This document shows, piece after piece, positions 42,667 to 51,264 of a stretch of 64,000 nt of DNA (positions within the stretch are counted from its first letter, which is position 1; the number at the start of each line of letters is the position of its first letter). A program made the position numbers and the translations under genes. Source of the stretch: UBA7672 sp965279085 (GTDB taxonomy: Bacteria; Pseudomonadota; Alphaproteobacteria; Caulobacterales; Hyphomonadaceae); assembly GCA_965279085.1 (NCBI GenBank), contig OZ257149.1, positions 4,216,001 to 4,280,000 of the forward strand, given 5' to 3'. The notes beneath the pieces were generated by a model. That model did not search any database. It was not told the DNA's origin and saw only the letters and a list, made by a program, of their open reading frames with translations.

Positions 42667-42806
42667 CATCCTTCGAGACGATCGCATCGAGAAAATTCCG
42701 CGGCTGAAGCGGCGGACCTGCGATCCCTCAGGATGAGGTCAGTTGAAGGCGCCCACCGGCCTCATCCTGAGGGATTGGCCCGCAGGGCCAATCGTCTCGA
42801 AGGATG
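42667..42806. repeat. Two copies of the CCTTCGAGACG palindromic repeat
   Basis: Copy 1 (42667-42738) runs from CATCCTTCGAGACGATCGCA to CCCTCAGGATGAGG; copy 2 (42760-42806) is inverted, CCTCATCCTGAGGGATTGGC to CGTCTCGAAGGATG. Each has the CTCAGGATGAGG and CTTCGAGACG ends also seen at 34811-34860. They separate the NTF2-like pair from the SDR gene. Confidence 0.8.
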
Positions 42807-42840
42807 TGTTCGGGCCAAGACGATGCCGGCGGCTGCCCAG

Positions 42841-43623
42841 CTATCTCGGCTGCATGCGAATGCCGCCGTCGAGGCGGACGGATTCGCCGTTGAAGTAGCC
42901 GTTCTCGATCATGAGCATGGCGAGGGCGGCGTATTCGGGCGGATCGCCGAGGCGTTTGGGGTTGAGGACGGTGGCGGAGAGGGCGGCCTTGACGTTCTCC
43001 GGAGCGCCGGCGAGCAGCGGGGTGTTGAAGAGGCCCGGCAGGATCGTGTTGACGCGGATGCTTTCGGTTGAGAGGTCGCGCGCGATCGGGAGCGTCATGC
43101 CGACGACGCCGCCCTTCGAGGCGGCGTAGGCGGCCTGGCCGATCTGACCGTCTTGGGCGGCGACGGAGGCGGTGTTGACGATTGCGCCGCGGTCGCCGTC
43201 TTCCAGGACGGGGAGCGAGAGCATGCCGGCGGCGGATTTCGCGATGCAGCGGAAGGTGCCGACCAGGTTGATCTGGATGATGCGGTCGAAATTCTCGAGC
43301 GGGTGCGTAGTGATCTCGCCCGTATCTTTCTTGCGGCCGGCGGTCTTCACGGCGATGCCCGTGCCGGCGCAGTTGACGAGGATGCGTTCCTGCCCGTTGG
43401 CGGCGCGAGCCTTGGCGAAGCCGGCGTCGACGGAGGCCTCGTCGGTCACGTTCACGTTGCAATAGACGGCGCCGGTTTCGGCGGCGAAGGCGTTACCTGT
43501 CTTCTCGTTCATATCAAAGATCGCGACCTTCACGCCCTTGGCGCGGAGAGCCTTCACGGTCGCGCCGCCGAGGCCTGAAGCGCCGCCGGTGACGATGGCT
43601 GAAATGGAGCTGTCGAGTTTCAT
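42841..43623 (-). CDS. Short-chain dehydrogenase/reductase (3-hydroxyacyl-CoA dehydrogenase type)
   Basis: A 260-residue NAD(P)-binding SDR. The Rossmann motif is TGGASGLGGAT, then NCAGTG, catalytic Ser in NTASVAAQDG, and Tyr/Lys in YAASKGG; the C-terminal end EYAALAMLMIENGYFNGES resembles the HSD10/3-hydroxyacyl-CoA dehydrogenase type II branch. NAD preference is suggested by the acidic residue in AIFDMNE. Substrate is likely a hydroxyacyl-CoA or a steroid-like alcohol. It is placed between GTA capsid and g6 on the opposite strand. Confidence 0.92.
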   Translation of the reverse strand: MKLDSSISAIVTGGASGLGGATVKALRAKGVKVAIFDMNEKTGNAFAAETGAVYCNVNVTDEASVDAGFAKARAANGQERILVNCAGTGIAVKTAGRKKDTGEITTHPLENFDRIIQINLVGTFRCIAKSAAGMLSLPVLEDGDRGAIVNTASVAAQDGQIGQAAYAASKGGVVGMTLPIARDLSTESIRVNTILPGLFNTPLLAGAPENVKAALSATVLNPKRLGDPPEYAALAMLMIENGYFNGESVRLDGGIRMQPR

Positions 43624-43704
43624 GGCGGTTCCTCACGCAGGTCGTTTGACGTTCGCGGAAGGTCTTAGTCCCGGGAAATGCGCGCGCCTAGTGGTGACGT
43701 AACG

Positions 43705-44067
43705 TTAGGCGGGCGGACCCGTGAGTTCGATGGTGATGCCGTTGGGATCCTTCACGAAGCACTGGCGGCCGAAGCCGCTGGGGATATGCGACCACCGATA
43801 GGGAATGCCGAGCTGGTCGAGGCGCGCTAGGGCGTCGTCGAAATCCGGCGCGGTGAAGGAGATGTGATCGAGAGCGCCTTCGGGATCGCGAGGCTGGGGG
43901 CGCTCGACAAGATGGATGACGGCCTGTGTGCCGGCATAGAGCCAGGCGCCGGCGAAGGGGAAGTCCGGGCGCGGGCCAATCTTCAGGCCGACGACGCCGA
44001 CAAAGAAGTCGATCGTCTCCTGCAGCTTCGCTGTCGAGATGTTCGCGTGATTGAGGCCGGTGATCAT
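43705..44067 (-). CDS. VOC (glyoxalase) family protein
   Basis: A 120-residue VOC module. The His of LNHANISTAKL, HLVERPQ, the His in LDHISFTAPDFDDALARL and the final FVKDPNGITIEL give the usual His/His/Glu metal site. Its start (44067) is 55 bases from the divergent g6-like gene. Third VOC gene in the window; all three are different paralogues. Confidence 0.9.
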   Translation of the reverse strand: MITGLNHANISTAKLQETIDFFVGVVGLKIGPRPDFPFAGAWLYAGTQAVIHLVERPQPRDPEGALDHISFTAPDFDDALARLDQLGIPYRWSHIPSGFGRQCFVKDPNGITIELTGPPA

Positions 44068-44122
44068 CGGCAGCTCCCGTCTGGGCGCACAGCCTAGGAC
44101 GGAATTCAGAAGGAAAACAGGA

Positions 44123-44695
44123 ATGATCGTGACGACGCTGGCGCCGCCGGCGGCCGAACCCGTGGGGCTGGCCGAGGCGAAGGACTATTTGCGCATTGGT
44201 GGCGATGGCGAGGATGGGCTGGTTGGCTCGCTGATCGCAGGCGCCCGGGAGCGGATCGAGGCGCAGGTTGGCGTGGCGATGATCTCGCGGGCGCTGCGTG
44301 TGACGATGCAGGGCTGGCCGCGTGGGGTGGTAGAGCGGCGCACGGTCGACCTGCCGGTGAGGCCGGCGGACGAACTGGTCGCGGTGCGTGTGTTCGATGC
44401 GTATGGCGTGGCGGAGGATGTGACCGGGCGGTTTGTGCTGCCGCGCGGACGGTCGGCGCGGCTGGTCTGGGTGAATGGCGCATTCCCTTGGCCCGGGCAG
44501 CGAGTGAACGGAATCGAGATCGATTATTCGGCCGGGTTCGGGGAAACGGCGGATGATGTTGCGGAGGGGCTGCGGCTCGCGGTGAAGCGGCTGGCGGCGC
44601 ATGCCTATCATGCGCGGGATGCCGACACGATTGCGGGGCCATTGCCGGCGGATGTGGCGGGACTGATCTCGCCGTGGCGCAGGGTGCGGTTGTGA
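44123..44695 (+). CDS. GTA head-tail connector (RcGTA g6-like)
   Basis: A 190-residue connector protein of the phage gp6/gp15-like type. The helical N-terminus has the usual LAEAKDYLRIGGDGEDGLV and LIAGARERIEAQVGVAM, followed by beta segments (VTGRFVLPRGRSARLVWV, GIEIDYSAGFGETADD) and the helix GLRLAVKRLAAHAYHAR. In RcGTA it forms the ring under the portal. AGGAAAACAGGA precedes the ATG. It is intact and overlaps the next gene by four bases (GTGA). Confidence 0.88.
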   Translation: MIVTTLAPPAAEPVGLAEAKDYLRIGGDGEDGLVGSLIAGARERIEAQVGVAMISRALRVTMQGWPRGVVERRTVDLPVRPADELVAVRVFDAYGVAEDVTGRFVLPRGRSARLVWVNGAFPWPGQRVNGIEIDYSAGFGETADDVAEGLRLAVKRLAAHAYHARDADTIAGPLPADVAGLISPWRRVRL

Positions 44696-45099
44696 GCGGG
44701 GCGGAGAACGCGCTGGAGGGTGCGATAATTGCGGCGTTGCGGGCGGATGTGGGCGTGAGGGAGTTGCTGGGCGACCCGGTGCGGGTGGCGGAGGCGGATG
44801 CGCCGTCGCCGGCCTATCCGTTTCTCGAGATCGGGCGGCATGTGAGTGAGCCGTCGGGCGGGGTCGAGGCGGAGGCGAGCGAGCATCGCGTGGATATTGT
44901 CGTCGTGTCGCGGGACATTGGCGGGAGGCAGGCGAAGCAGGCACTGGCGGCGGTGCGTGCGGCGTTGACGGGAGCAGCGCTGGAGATGGAGGGCTGGCGG
45001 TGCGTGCTGCTGGTTCCGCTGTTCGCGGATGCGACACGCCAGAGGGTGGGTCTCTGGCGCGCGCTGTTGCGGATAAAGGCGGCGGTGGAGTCGGCCTAG
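44692..45099 (+). CDS. GTA tail-terminator-type protein, DUF3168 (RcGTA g8-like)
   Basis: A 135-residue DUF3168 protein: ALEGAIIAALRADVGVRELL, then AYPFLEIGRHVSEPSG, HRVDIVVVSRDIGGRQAKQA and WRALLRIKAAVES. In GTA order it follows g7, but here it directly overlaps g6 (GTGA), so no g7 is present. The last four bases overlap the stop of the convergent OPT transporter gene. Confidence 0.88.
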   Translation: MSGAENALEGAIIAALRADVGVRELLGDPVRVAEADAPSPAYPFLEIGRHVSEPSGGVEAEASEHRVDIVVVSRDIGGRQAKQALAAVRAALTGAALEMEGWRCVLLVPLFADATRQRVGLWRALLRIKAAVESA

Positions 45100-47093
45100 A
45101 TCGTGTCGGCCTTCGACTTGGTCCAGCTGTAGAGCGCCCAGGTGAGGCCGAAGAAGCCGACGATGCCGGCGATCATCGGATAGGGCCCGACCCAGAAGGA
45201 GTCGGTGGGCACAAGGCCGAACGGCGCGCCGTTGTCCGTCCCCACGATGACGCCCGCGAGCAGGACGTTGAAAAGGCTCTCGCCGACGATGAGGCCAGAG
45301 GCCATGAGGATTCCCAGGCGGCGTGCGGGCTCCGGGTTCTTGCTCTTCTTCGCGACCCAGCGGTCGTAGATCGTGCCGATGACGGCCCCAATCGTTACCG
45401 TGAGCGTGACAGCCATGGGCAGGTAGATGCCGATGCCAACGGCCAGTGGCGGGAGCTTGAATTTCTTCTTCGTGGCGCGGGACAGGATCTCGTCGACCAG
45501 GATGATGCCGACGCCGAGGATCGCGCCGACGCCGAGCAGGTCCCAGCGCGGATCGCCGCCGATGACGCCGGCAGCGAGGCTGGAGATCAGGGTGGCTTGA
45601 GGGGCGGGCAACGGTTCAGTGCCGGCGACCGTGGCAGGCGGTCCGCCTGCGAAGCCGAAGGCGCTGTTCAGCATGTTGAGCAGGAAGGGGATCACCAGCG
45701 AGCCGGCAACGACGCCGACGATCAGGGCCGCCTGCTGGCGCCATGGGGTCGCGCCGACGAGCTGGCCCGTTTTCAGGTCCTGCAGGTTGTCGTTCGAGAT
45801 GACGGCAACGGCGAAGACGATGCCGGTGATGAGCAGCGCGAAGGCGACGATCGAGGGGTCGGCCGGGATGCCAAACATCTGCATCGCGCCAAGCATCAGT
45901 ACGGATGCGACGAGGATGGCGAGGATGCCAACGCCGGAGACCGGGCTGTTGGACGAGCCGATGAGGCCGGCCATGTAGCCGCAGACCGACGCAACGACGA
46001 GGCCGATGACGATCACGTAGAGTACGCCACCTGCGACGATAGCAGGAGCGCTGGCTTCGAGCGGCGTGCCCTGTGTGAAGGTCCAGAGCAGGACACCGAT
46101 GGCGGCGAGCGTTGCAGCGGAAATGATCCCGACGAGGCCGACGGGGATGTCCTGTTCGGTGATGTCGAGGACTTCGTTGGCGGCGCGTTTTCGCTGGGAG
46201 GCGAGTGCGGAGGCGATGCCGCTGACGAGCGGGCCGAGGAGCTTGAGGAGCGTCCAGATGGCGGCGACGCCGATGGCGCCGGCGCCAATGCGGCGAACCT
46301 GGCCGCCCCAAACGGCGCCGGCCGCCTCTTCGGCGGCGCCTTCCGTGCCCTGCATGGCGGTCATGATCGGGACGAAGACGGCCCAGGCGATCAGAAGGCC
46401 GGTGAACATGGCGAGGCCGACAGCGAGGCCGACAAGGTGACCGGCGCCGAGCAGTGCGAGTTGCATGCCCCCGCCGATACCCGTGGCGGCAGGGCCGATG
46501 CGGAAGAAGGCGGCCGCTTCGCCCGCGAAGGCGCGGGCGGAGACCAGGAACGCAAAGAATGCGGAGGCGATGGAGCCGACGACCACGGTGAGCAGGCCGG
46601 CCTTATTCTCGCGGACGGCAGACTCGCTCTGGTCAGCGCCACGCGAGCCGACTTTCAGGACTTCGGCCGCGGCGACGCCTTCCGGGTAAGGAAGGTCGGT
46701 GTTGATGACGAGGGCGCGGCGGAGCGGGATGGAGAAAGTGACGCCGAGGATGCCGCCGAAGGTGCAGATCAGGAACGACTGCCAGAAGGGAAATTCGGTC
46801 CACCAGCCGACCATGACGAGCGCGGGAAGAACGAAGATGATCGATGACATCGCGCCGCCTACGGACGCGACGGTCTGGACGGTCATGTTCTCCCAGATGG
46901 TCGAGGTCCGGAAAGCGCGCAGCAGGGCCATCGAAATGACGGCGGCGGGGATGGCGGAGGCGAAGGTGAGGCCGACCTTGAGGCCGAGATAGACGTTCGC
47001 GGCGGTGAAGACGACACCCAGCACGCTGCCGAGAATGAGCGCGCGCAAGGTGAACTCGATGCGTTTGGATGGCGCGCCAGTGGTGTCGGTCAT
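45096..47093 (-). CDS. OPT family oligopeptide transporter
   Basis: A 665-residue inner-membrane protein with about 15-16 hydrophobic segments, e.g. LILGSVLGVVFTAANVYLGL and VGIGIYLPMAVTLTVTIGAV. Signature landmarks of the OPT superfamily include NVYLGLKVGLTFASAIPAAV and PYPEGVAAAEVLK. Members move small peptides or metal chelates by proton symport. It begins 65 bases after the small membrane gene at 47157 on the same strand and lies between GTA g8 and g9. Confidence 0.93.
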   Translation of the reverse strand: MTDTTGAPSKRIEFTLRALILGSVLGVVFTAANVYLGLKVGLTFASAIPAAVISMALLRAFRTSTIWENMTVQTVASVGGAMSSIIFVLPALVMVGWWTEFPFWQSFLICTFGGILGVTFSIPLRRALVINTDLPYPEGVAAAEVLKVGSRGADQSESAVRENKAGLLTVVVGSIASAFFAFLVSARAFAGEAAAFFRIGPAATGIGGGMQLALLGAGHLVGLAVGLAMFTGLLIAWAVFVPIMTAMQGTEGAAEEAAGAVWGGQVRRIGAGAIGVAAIWTLLKLLGPLVSGIASALASQRKRAANEVLDITEQDIPVGLVGIISAATLAAIGVLLWTFTQGTPLEASAPAIVAGGVLYVIVIGLVVASVCGYMAGLIGSSNSPVSGVGILAILVASVLMLGAMQMFGIPADPSIVAFALLITGIVFAVAVISNDNLQDLKTGQLVGATPWRQQAALIVGVVAGSLVIPFLLNMLNSAFGFAGGPPATVAGTEPLPAPQATLISSLAAGVIGGDPRWDLLGVGAILGVGIILVDEILSRATKKKFKLPPLAVGIGIYLPMAVTLTVTIGAVIGTIYDRWVAKKSKNPEPARRLGILMASGLIVGESLFNVLLAGVIVGTDNGAPFGLVPTDSFWVGPYPMIAGIVGFFGLTWALYSWTKSKADTI

Positions 47094-47156
47094 GTCTGCC
47101 CCTCAGCTTTGCGCCGAGGTAAGCCGACTATGGGGCCGAGGGCAATGTTGGTGGCT

Positions 47157-47645
47157 TTAGCGGCCGATGCGGCCGGCCGCGTAAAGCGCTGCGCCGCCCA
47201 ACAAGCCGGTCCAGGCGAGTTCGGCCGTGAAGAAGGGCAATGGTAGCGAATAGTAGAGGTCGGGCCGGGCGTGCATCATGGCGGCGTAGAGGCCGGAGAG
47301 GCTGCCGATGATGAGTCCGGCGGCGCCTACGATGATCGCGACAGTGCGCAGCGTGGCGACGGTGCTGTGGCGGCGGCGGGCGTTCTTGCCGAGATACCTG
47401 CGGTTCACTTCCTGATGCTGGCCGGCGAGCAGCCAGAGGCAGAAGACCACCGCAAGCCCGAGGGCGACGAGCCCCGCGATGCCGAGCGAGGACAGGCCGC
47501 GCGTGTAGATGAGAACGACGCCGGGCGGATCGCCCTCGCCCGTTGCCGGCCGTGTGAGGCCGAGCAGGACCGGCAGGCCGGCCAGGAAGAGCAGCAGCGT
47601 GGCGCCCGAGATTATGCGAAGGCGTTTTGTTCGCGAGTAGCGCAT
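47157..47645 (-). CDS. Hypothetical membrane protein
   Basis: A 162-residue protein with four hydrophobic segments (residues about 10-30, 50-72, 103-123 and 137-157). The strand and spacing suggest it is co-transcribed with the OPT gene downstream. Divergent from the antiporter across 206 bases. No family recognised. Confidence 0.7.
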   Translation of the reverse strand: MRYSRTKRLRIISGATLLLFLAGLPVLLGLTRPATGEGDPPGVVLIYTRGLSSLGIAGLVALGLAVVFCLWLLAGQHQEVNRRYLGKNARRRHSTVATLRTVAIIVGAAGLIIGSLSGLYAAMMHARPDLYYSLPLPFFTAELAWTGLLGGAALYAAGRIGR

Positions 47646-47851
47646 GTCCGGCCCCGATAACGGTGCAAGGTTAGCCGAAGATAGTTAAGGCCCGATTGGG
47701 CCGACGGTGGCGATTTGCCGGATCAAGCGGAGGACGGGCCGCGCGCCAGAACCTAAAACAGCGCTGAGGCGCATGATTTTCTTGCATTTTGAATCGCCGA
47801 TCTGCGAAGGTCGATTCACGCAACAACACGCATCGAAAGGCTCCACGATCA

Positions 47852-49534
47852 GTGCCGCATGACTCTCCACTGATCGCGCTTCTGTCGGTGGGCTTCGGGC
47901 TGGCCTTCGTGTTTGGGGCCATTGCAACGCGGCTGAAGCTGTCGCCGCTGGTCGGATACCTGTTCGCGGGCGTGGTGATCGGCCCGTTCACGCCGGGATT
48001 CACGGCCGATGCCAACCTGGCGCGCGAGGTGGCCGAGATCGGCGTTATCCTGCTGATGTTCGGGGTGGGGCTGCACTTCTCGCCGAAGGACCTGCTGTCT
48101 GTTCGCGCCGTGGCTGTGCCGGTAGCGCTGTTGCAGATCGTCATCGGAACGGCGGCAGGCGCGGGTCTGGCGCTGGCGCTGGGCTGGGAGATCGAGACCG
48201 GTATCGTGCTGGGCCTCGCGCTGTCGGTGTCATCGACGGTTGTGGCGCTGCGCAGTCTGCAGGAGCGGCGGCTGATGCAGACGGAGCGCGGCAAGCTGTC
48301 CGTCGGTCTGCTCGTGGTCGAGGACCTGGCCATGGTCGTGGCGATGGTTCTGCTGCCGACATGGGCGCATATCCGCAGTCAGATGGTGAATGGCGAGGCG
48401 ATCACCGTGCTGCAGCTGCAGGACGCGGGGCTCGCAGTGGCGCTGACCATCGGCAAGGTGGGGCTGTTCGCGTTGATCATGTTGCTGGCGGGCAAGCGGG
48501 TGGTGCCGTGGTTGCTGCATCGTGTGGTGCACATGGGCTCGCGGGAATTGTTCCGGCTTGCCGTGCTGGCGATCGCGCTGGGAGTCGCGTTCGCGGCTTC
48601 CGCCCTTTTCGATATCTCAGTCGCGCTGGGCGCGCTGTTCGCCGGGCTGATCATGGCGGAGAGCGAGCTTTCGCAGCAGGCGGCGAACGAGACGCTGCCG
48701 CTGCGGGATGCGTTCGCCGTGCTGTTCTTTGTATCGGTGGGGATGCTATTCGATCCGCAGATCCTGTTGCGAAATCCGTGGCCGCTGCTGGCGACGGTCG
48801 GGATTATCGTGGTGTTCAGATCGGTCGTGACGATGGGGTTGCTGAGGCTGTTCGGCCAGTCGCGCGAAACAACGGCGACGGTGACGGCGAGCCGGGCGCA
48901 GATCGGCGAGTTCTCGTTCATCCTGGCGACGCTGGGATTGCAGTTCGGACTGATGTCCGAGGAGGCGCAGGATCTGATTCTGGGCGGCTCTATCATCTCG
49001 ATCATCCTCAGCCCGCTGGTGTTCGCGATCTCGGACCGGATCGGGAAGAAGGCCGAGGTTGTCGATATGGCGCAGCAGGTGGCGCCAGCGCCAGCGCCAC
49101 CCAAGCGGGCGGTGCTCGTCGGATATGGGCGTGTCGGTTCGCTGATCGGCAAGGCGCTGGACGATGCGCATGCGACCTACTCCGTAATCGAGGACCGGGA
49201 GGATCTGGTCGAACTGTTGCAGGGACGCGGCATTCCTGTCGTGGCCGGCAACGCCATCTCGCGCGACACGATGGAGGCGGCCGGGGTCGTGGAGGCGGAC
49301 CTGATGTTCGTGACCGTGCCGGACGGGTTCGAGGCTGGCAGGATCGTGGAGCTGGCGCGGGAGCTGAACCCGAACCTCAAAGTTTATGCGCGAGCCCATT
49401 CGGATGCGGAGGTGGAGCACCTGCGCGGGTTCGGGGCCGACCTGATCGTGTCAGGCGAGCAGGAAATCGCCGATGCCATGATCGAGAAAGCCACCGCTAT
49501 CATCCCGCGACGGATCGCGGCGCGGGTCTCCTAG
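47852..49534 (+). CDS. CPA2-type cation:proton antiporter with TrkA-N domain (YbaL/KefB-like)
   Basis: A 560-residue protein starting at GTG 47852, which gives the family-like start MPHDSPLIALLSVGFGLAF; a longer in-frame upstream start is not family-like. Residues 1-380 hold about 12 membrane segments with LREVAEIGVILLMFGVGLHF and the conserved antiporter motif GRAQIGEFSFILATLGLQ-type sequence. Residues 412-545 form a Rossmann TrkA-N domain (VLVGYGRVGSLIGKALDDA). Such proteins exchange K+ or Na+ for H+, often gated by nucleotides. It overlaps the SRPBCC gene by four bases. Confidence 0.92.
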   Translation: MPHDSPLIALLSVGFGLAFVFGAIATRLKLSPLVGYLFAGVVIGPFTPGFTADANLAREVAEIGVILLMFGVGLHFSPKDLLSVRAVAVPVALLQIVIGTAAGAGLALALGWEIETGIVLGLALSVSSTVVALRSLQERRLMQTERGKLSVGLLVVEDLAMVVAMVLLPTWAHIRSQMVNGEAITVLQLQDAGLAVALTIGKVGLFALIMLLAGKRVVPWLLHRVVHMGSRELFRLAVLAIALGVAFAASALFDISVALGALFAGLIMAESELSQQAANETLPLRDAFAVLFFVSVGMLFDPQILLRNPWPLLATVGIIVVFRSVVTMGLLRLFGQSRETTATVTASRAQIGEFSFILATLGLQFGLMSEEAQDLILGGSIISIILSPLVFAISDRIGKKAEVVDMAQQVAPAPAPPKRAVLVGYGRVGSLIGKALDDAHATYSVIEDREDLVELLQGRGIPVVAGNAISRDTMEAAGVVEADLMFVTVPDGFEAGRIVELARELNPNLKVYARAHSDAEVEHLRGFGADLIVSGEQEIADAMIEKATAIIPRRIAARVS

Positions 49535-49971
49535 AGAAGCGTTGCAAGCACGCCGAGCATCTTTTCCCAAGCGCCGCGTGAGCGATCCACGAAGTCGGCC
49601 CATTGCTCGGGCATTTCGTGAGACAGGCGGGCCTGGCATCCGCTGGGCGTGGCTTCGATGTCGATCGTAACGATCGAAGGTTCGCCGTCATCGCTTTGGC
49701 CCGCGATGGCCCAGGTGAAGGCGATGCGTTTCGGGGGCGTGAGCTCCAGATATTTACCGACATGGTCGATCTCCTGGTCGCCGCGGCGGACCTTGAAAGA
49801 GAATTCGCCACCGACTTTGGAATCGTTGCGGATGTGGAGGATCGTTTCCTCGCGCAGCAGCGGGCCGAACATGAAGCGTGCGATCATGTCCGGCGACAGG
49901 ATGGCGTCGTAGACGCGCTGCGGCGACACGTTGAATTTCTGGACGGCGATGGCGGTGGGTTTGGCGGTCAT
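49531..49971 (-). CDS. SRPBCC/AHSA1-type protein (operon gene 4)
   Basis: A 146-residue START-fold protein: KFNVSPQRVYDAILSPDMIA, GGEFSFKVRRGDQEIDHVG and LSHEMPEQWADFVDRSRGAWEKML. The START/AHSA1 fold forms a hydrophobic pocket. It is last of an ArsR-led operon (51201 to 49531) of four genes; the gaps are 3, 10 and -4 bases. Function is not known; many such operons pair an ArsR regulator with AHSA1 proteins. Confidence 0.88.
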   Translation of the reverse strand: MTAKPTAIAVQKFNVSPQRVYDAILSPDMIARFMFGPLLREETILHIRNDSKVGGEFSFKVRRGDQEIDHVGKYLELTPPKRIAFTWAIAGQSDDGEPSIVTIDIEATPSGCQARLSHEMPEQWADFVDRSRGAWEKMLGVLATLL

Positions 49972-49974
49972 CGC

Positions 49975-50436
49975 TTACATCTCCTCCGGCCATTTGGTGG
50001 TTTCGGCGAGAGGCTGTCCCGTCTCGAGCAGAGTTTTCATGCTGGAGAGCAGCGACGGCCAGCCTTGCGAGACCGCGTCGATCAATTTCGAGTCGGGACG
50101 CGCCATTTCGTGTGTGAGCGTGAGTTTCACGGAGCTTGGCATCTGTTCCAGTTCGTAGGTGAGTGTGGAGTGGCCCTCGACTTTCAACTCGGGGATGAAC
50201 TGGTTCTCCCAGGTGAGAACGAGTTTGCGCGGCTTGTCAGCGAGGATGATCTTGCCGCTGTCGGCCACGCGGCCGTCGGGGATCATGGCGCGCCAGTCGC
50301 TGCCGGGCGTCCAGTCGGATTCCTGCCACGTCTCGCACCAGTAGCGTTTGGTGAACTCGGGCTGCGTGAGGGCGTTCCAGAGTTTTTCTGGCGTGGTGGC
50401 GATGTGGATGACATAGACGAATTTCGATGCGGACAT
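49975..50436 (-). CDS. SRPBCC/AHSA1-type protein (operon gene 3)
   Basis: A 153-residue START-fold protein: FVYVIHIATTPEKLWNALTQ, then GSDWRAMIPDGRVADSGKII and LTLTHEMARPDSKLIDAVSQ. It shares the DDW-type pattern with its neighbours and probably arose by duplication. ATG 50436 is used; the region upstream reads as non-protein. Located three bases upstream of gene 4 and ten downstream of gene 2. Confidence 0.88.
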   Translation of the reverse strand: MSASKFVYVIHIATTPEKLWNALTQPEFTKRYWCETWQESDWTPGSDWRAMIPDGRVADSGKIILADKPRKLVLTWENQFIPELKVEGHSTLTYELEQMPSSVKLTLTHEMARPDSKLIDAVSQGWPSLLSSMKTLLETGQPLAETTKWPEEM

Positions 50437-50446
50437 GGTGCTGATC

Positions 50447-50896
50447 CTAGAGGGGCGCCGGCATTGGCTTGCCGGTTTCGATGAGGGTCTTGAGGCCGGC
50501 AAGCAGAGCGTTCCAGCCCTGCACGGCGCTGTCGGTGATGTCCTCGGGCCATTCGCGCGCGTGGTATTCCTTGATGGTGACGCGTGTCGTGCCGTTGGCG
50601 GCGGATTCGATCAGGAACTCGACGCGGTCGGGCGGTGGGTCGCCATCGAAGCCCCATGTGATGAGCAGACGATTGGGTGGCTCTTTCGCCAGCACAACGC
50701 CAGTGATGGCGGGCCATTTATCGGTGGCGTGGCGGACCCAACGTTCGCCGGTTTCGCCGATCTCGGTCTTGCCGCCGAAATAGGCAGCCTGGTCCGCCGG
50801 ATCGGTGAAGGAGCGCCAGACGCGCTCGACGGTCGCATTGATATAGGTGACGGCGATGTAGTCGGGCCGCGCAGGCAGGTTCGCATCGGGGGTCAT
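50447..50896 (-). CDS. SRPBCC/AHSA1-type protein (operon gene 2)
   Basis: A 149-residue START-fold protein: DYIAVTYINATVERVWRSFT, WAPITGVV-like core and HAREWPEDITDSAVQGWNAL. The ATG at 50896 overlaps the stop of the ArsR gene (ATGA), a tight translational link. Its position right after an ArsR gene is the usual layout of this type of operon. Confidence 0.88.
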   Translation of the reverse strand: MTPDANLPARPDYIAVTYINATVERVWRSFTDPADQAAYFGGKTEIGETGERWVRHATDKWPAITGVVLAKEPPNRLLITWGFDGDPPPDRVEFLIESAANGTTRVTIKEYHAREWPEDITDSAVQGWNALLAGLKTLIETGKPMPAPL

Positions 50897-51201
50897 TCTG
50901 ACTCCAGTCGTCTTTTCAGGTCCACGAGGGCGTCGACCTTGTGGCGTTCGAACTTCTTGATCCAGCGGTTGGCGATCTCGGCGATCGGAACCGGGTTGAG
51001 GTAGTGAAGCTTCTCGCGGCCGCGTTTGACGGTCGCGACGAGGTTCGCTTCCTCCAGAATTGCCAAGTGCTTCGAGACGGCCTGACGCGTCATCGAAAGC
51101 CCTGAGCACAACTCGTTCAGCGTCTGGGCGCTTTTCGCGCTGAGGCTGTCGAGCAGGGCTCGTCGGCTTTCGTCGGCCAGCGCCCGGAACACCAGATCCA
51201 T
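50893..51201 (-). CDS. ArsR-family winged-helix repressor
   Basis: A 102-residue regulator: MDLVFRALADESRRALLDSL, recognition helix in MTRQAVSKHLAILEEANLV and wing VKRGREKLHYLNPVP. No metal-binding Cys motif is seen in helix 3 or 5, so it likely responds to something other than arsenite or zinc. ATG 51201 is close to a perfect palindrome on its 5' side, suggesting autoregulation. It starts the SRPBCC operon and is divergent from GTA g9, 63 bases away. Confidence 0.92.
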   Translation of the reverse strand: MDLVFRALADESRRALLDSLSAKSAQTLNELCSGLSMTRQAVSKHLAILEEANLVATVKRGREKLHYLNPVPIAEIANRWIKKFERHKVDALVDLKRRLESE

Positions 51202-51211
51202 GCATTTCAAT

Positions 51212-51231
51212 AGGCAACCAAAGGGTTGCCT
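51212..51231. promoter_or_regulatory. Operator palindrome of the ArsR-SRPBCC operon
   Basis: AGGCAACC-AAAG-GGTTGCCT, a perfect 8-bp inverted repeat, lies 11-30 bases upstream of the ArsR start and 34 bases before the ATG of GTA g9. This half-site is the usual binding site for ArsR regulators that control AHSA1-type operons. Because g9 is so close, the repressor could also affect g9 transcription. Confidence 0.82.
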
Positions 51232-51264
51232 GTCAATCCCAATAGTCGAGAGAAGGAGAGAGCG

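Noticed and set aside
45000..46847. A 615-codon plus-strand open frame rich in Asp/Gly/Glu
   Set aside because: Antisense to the OPT transporter, whose hydrophobic code reads as acidic repeats on the other strand.
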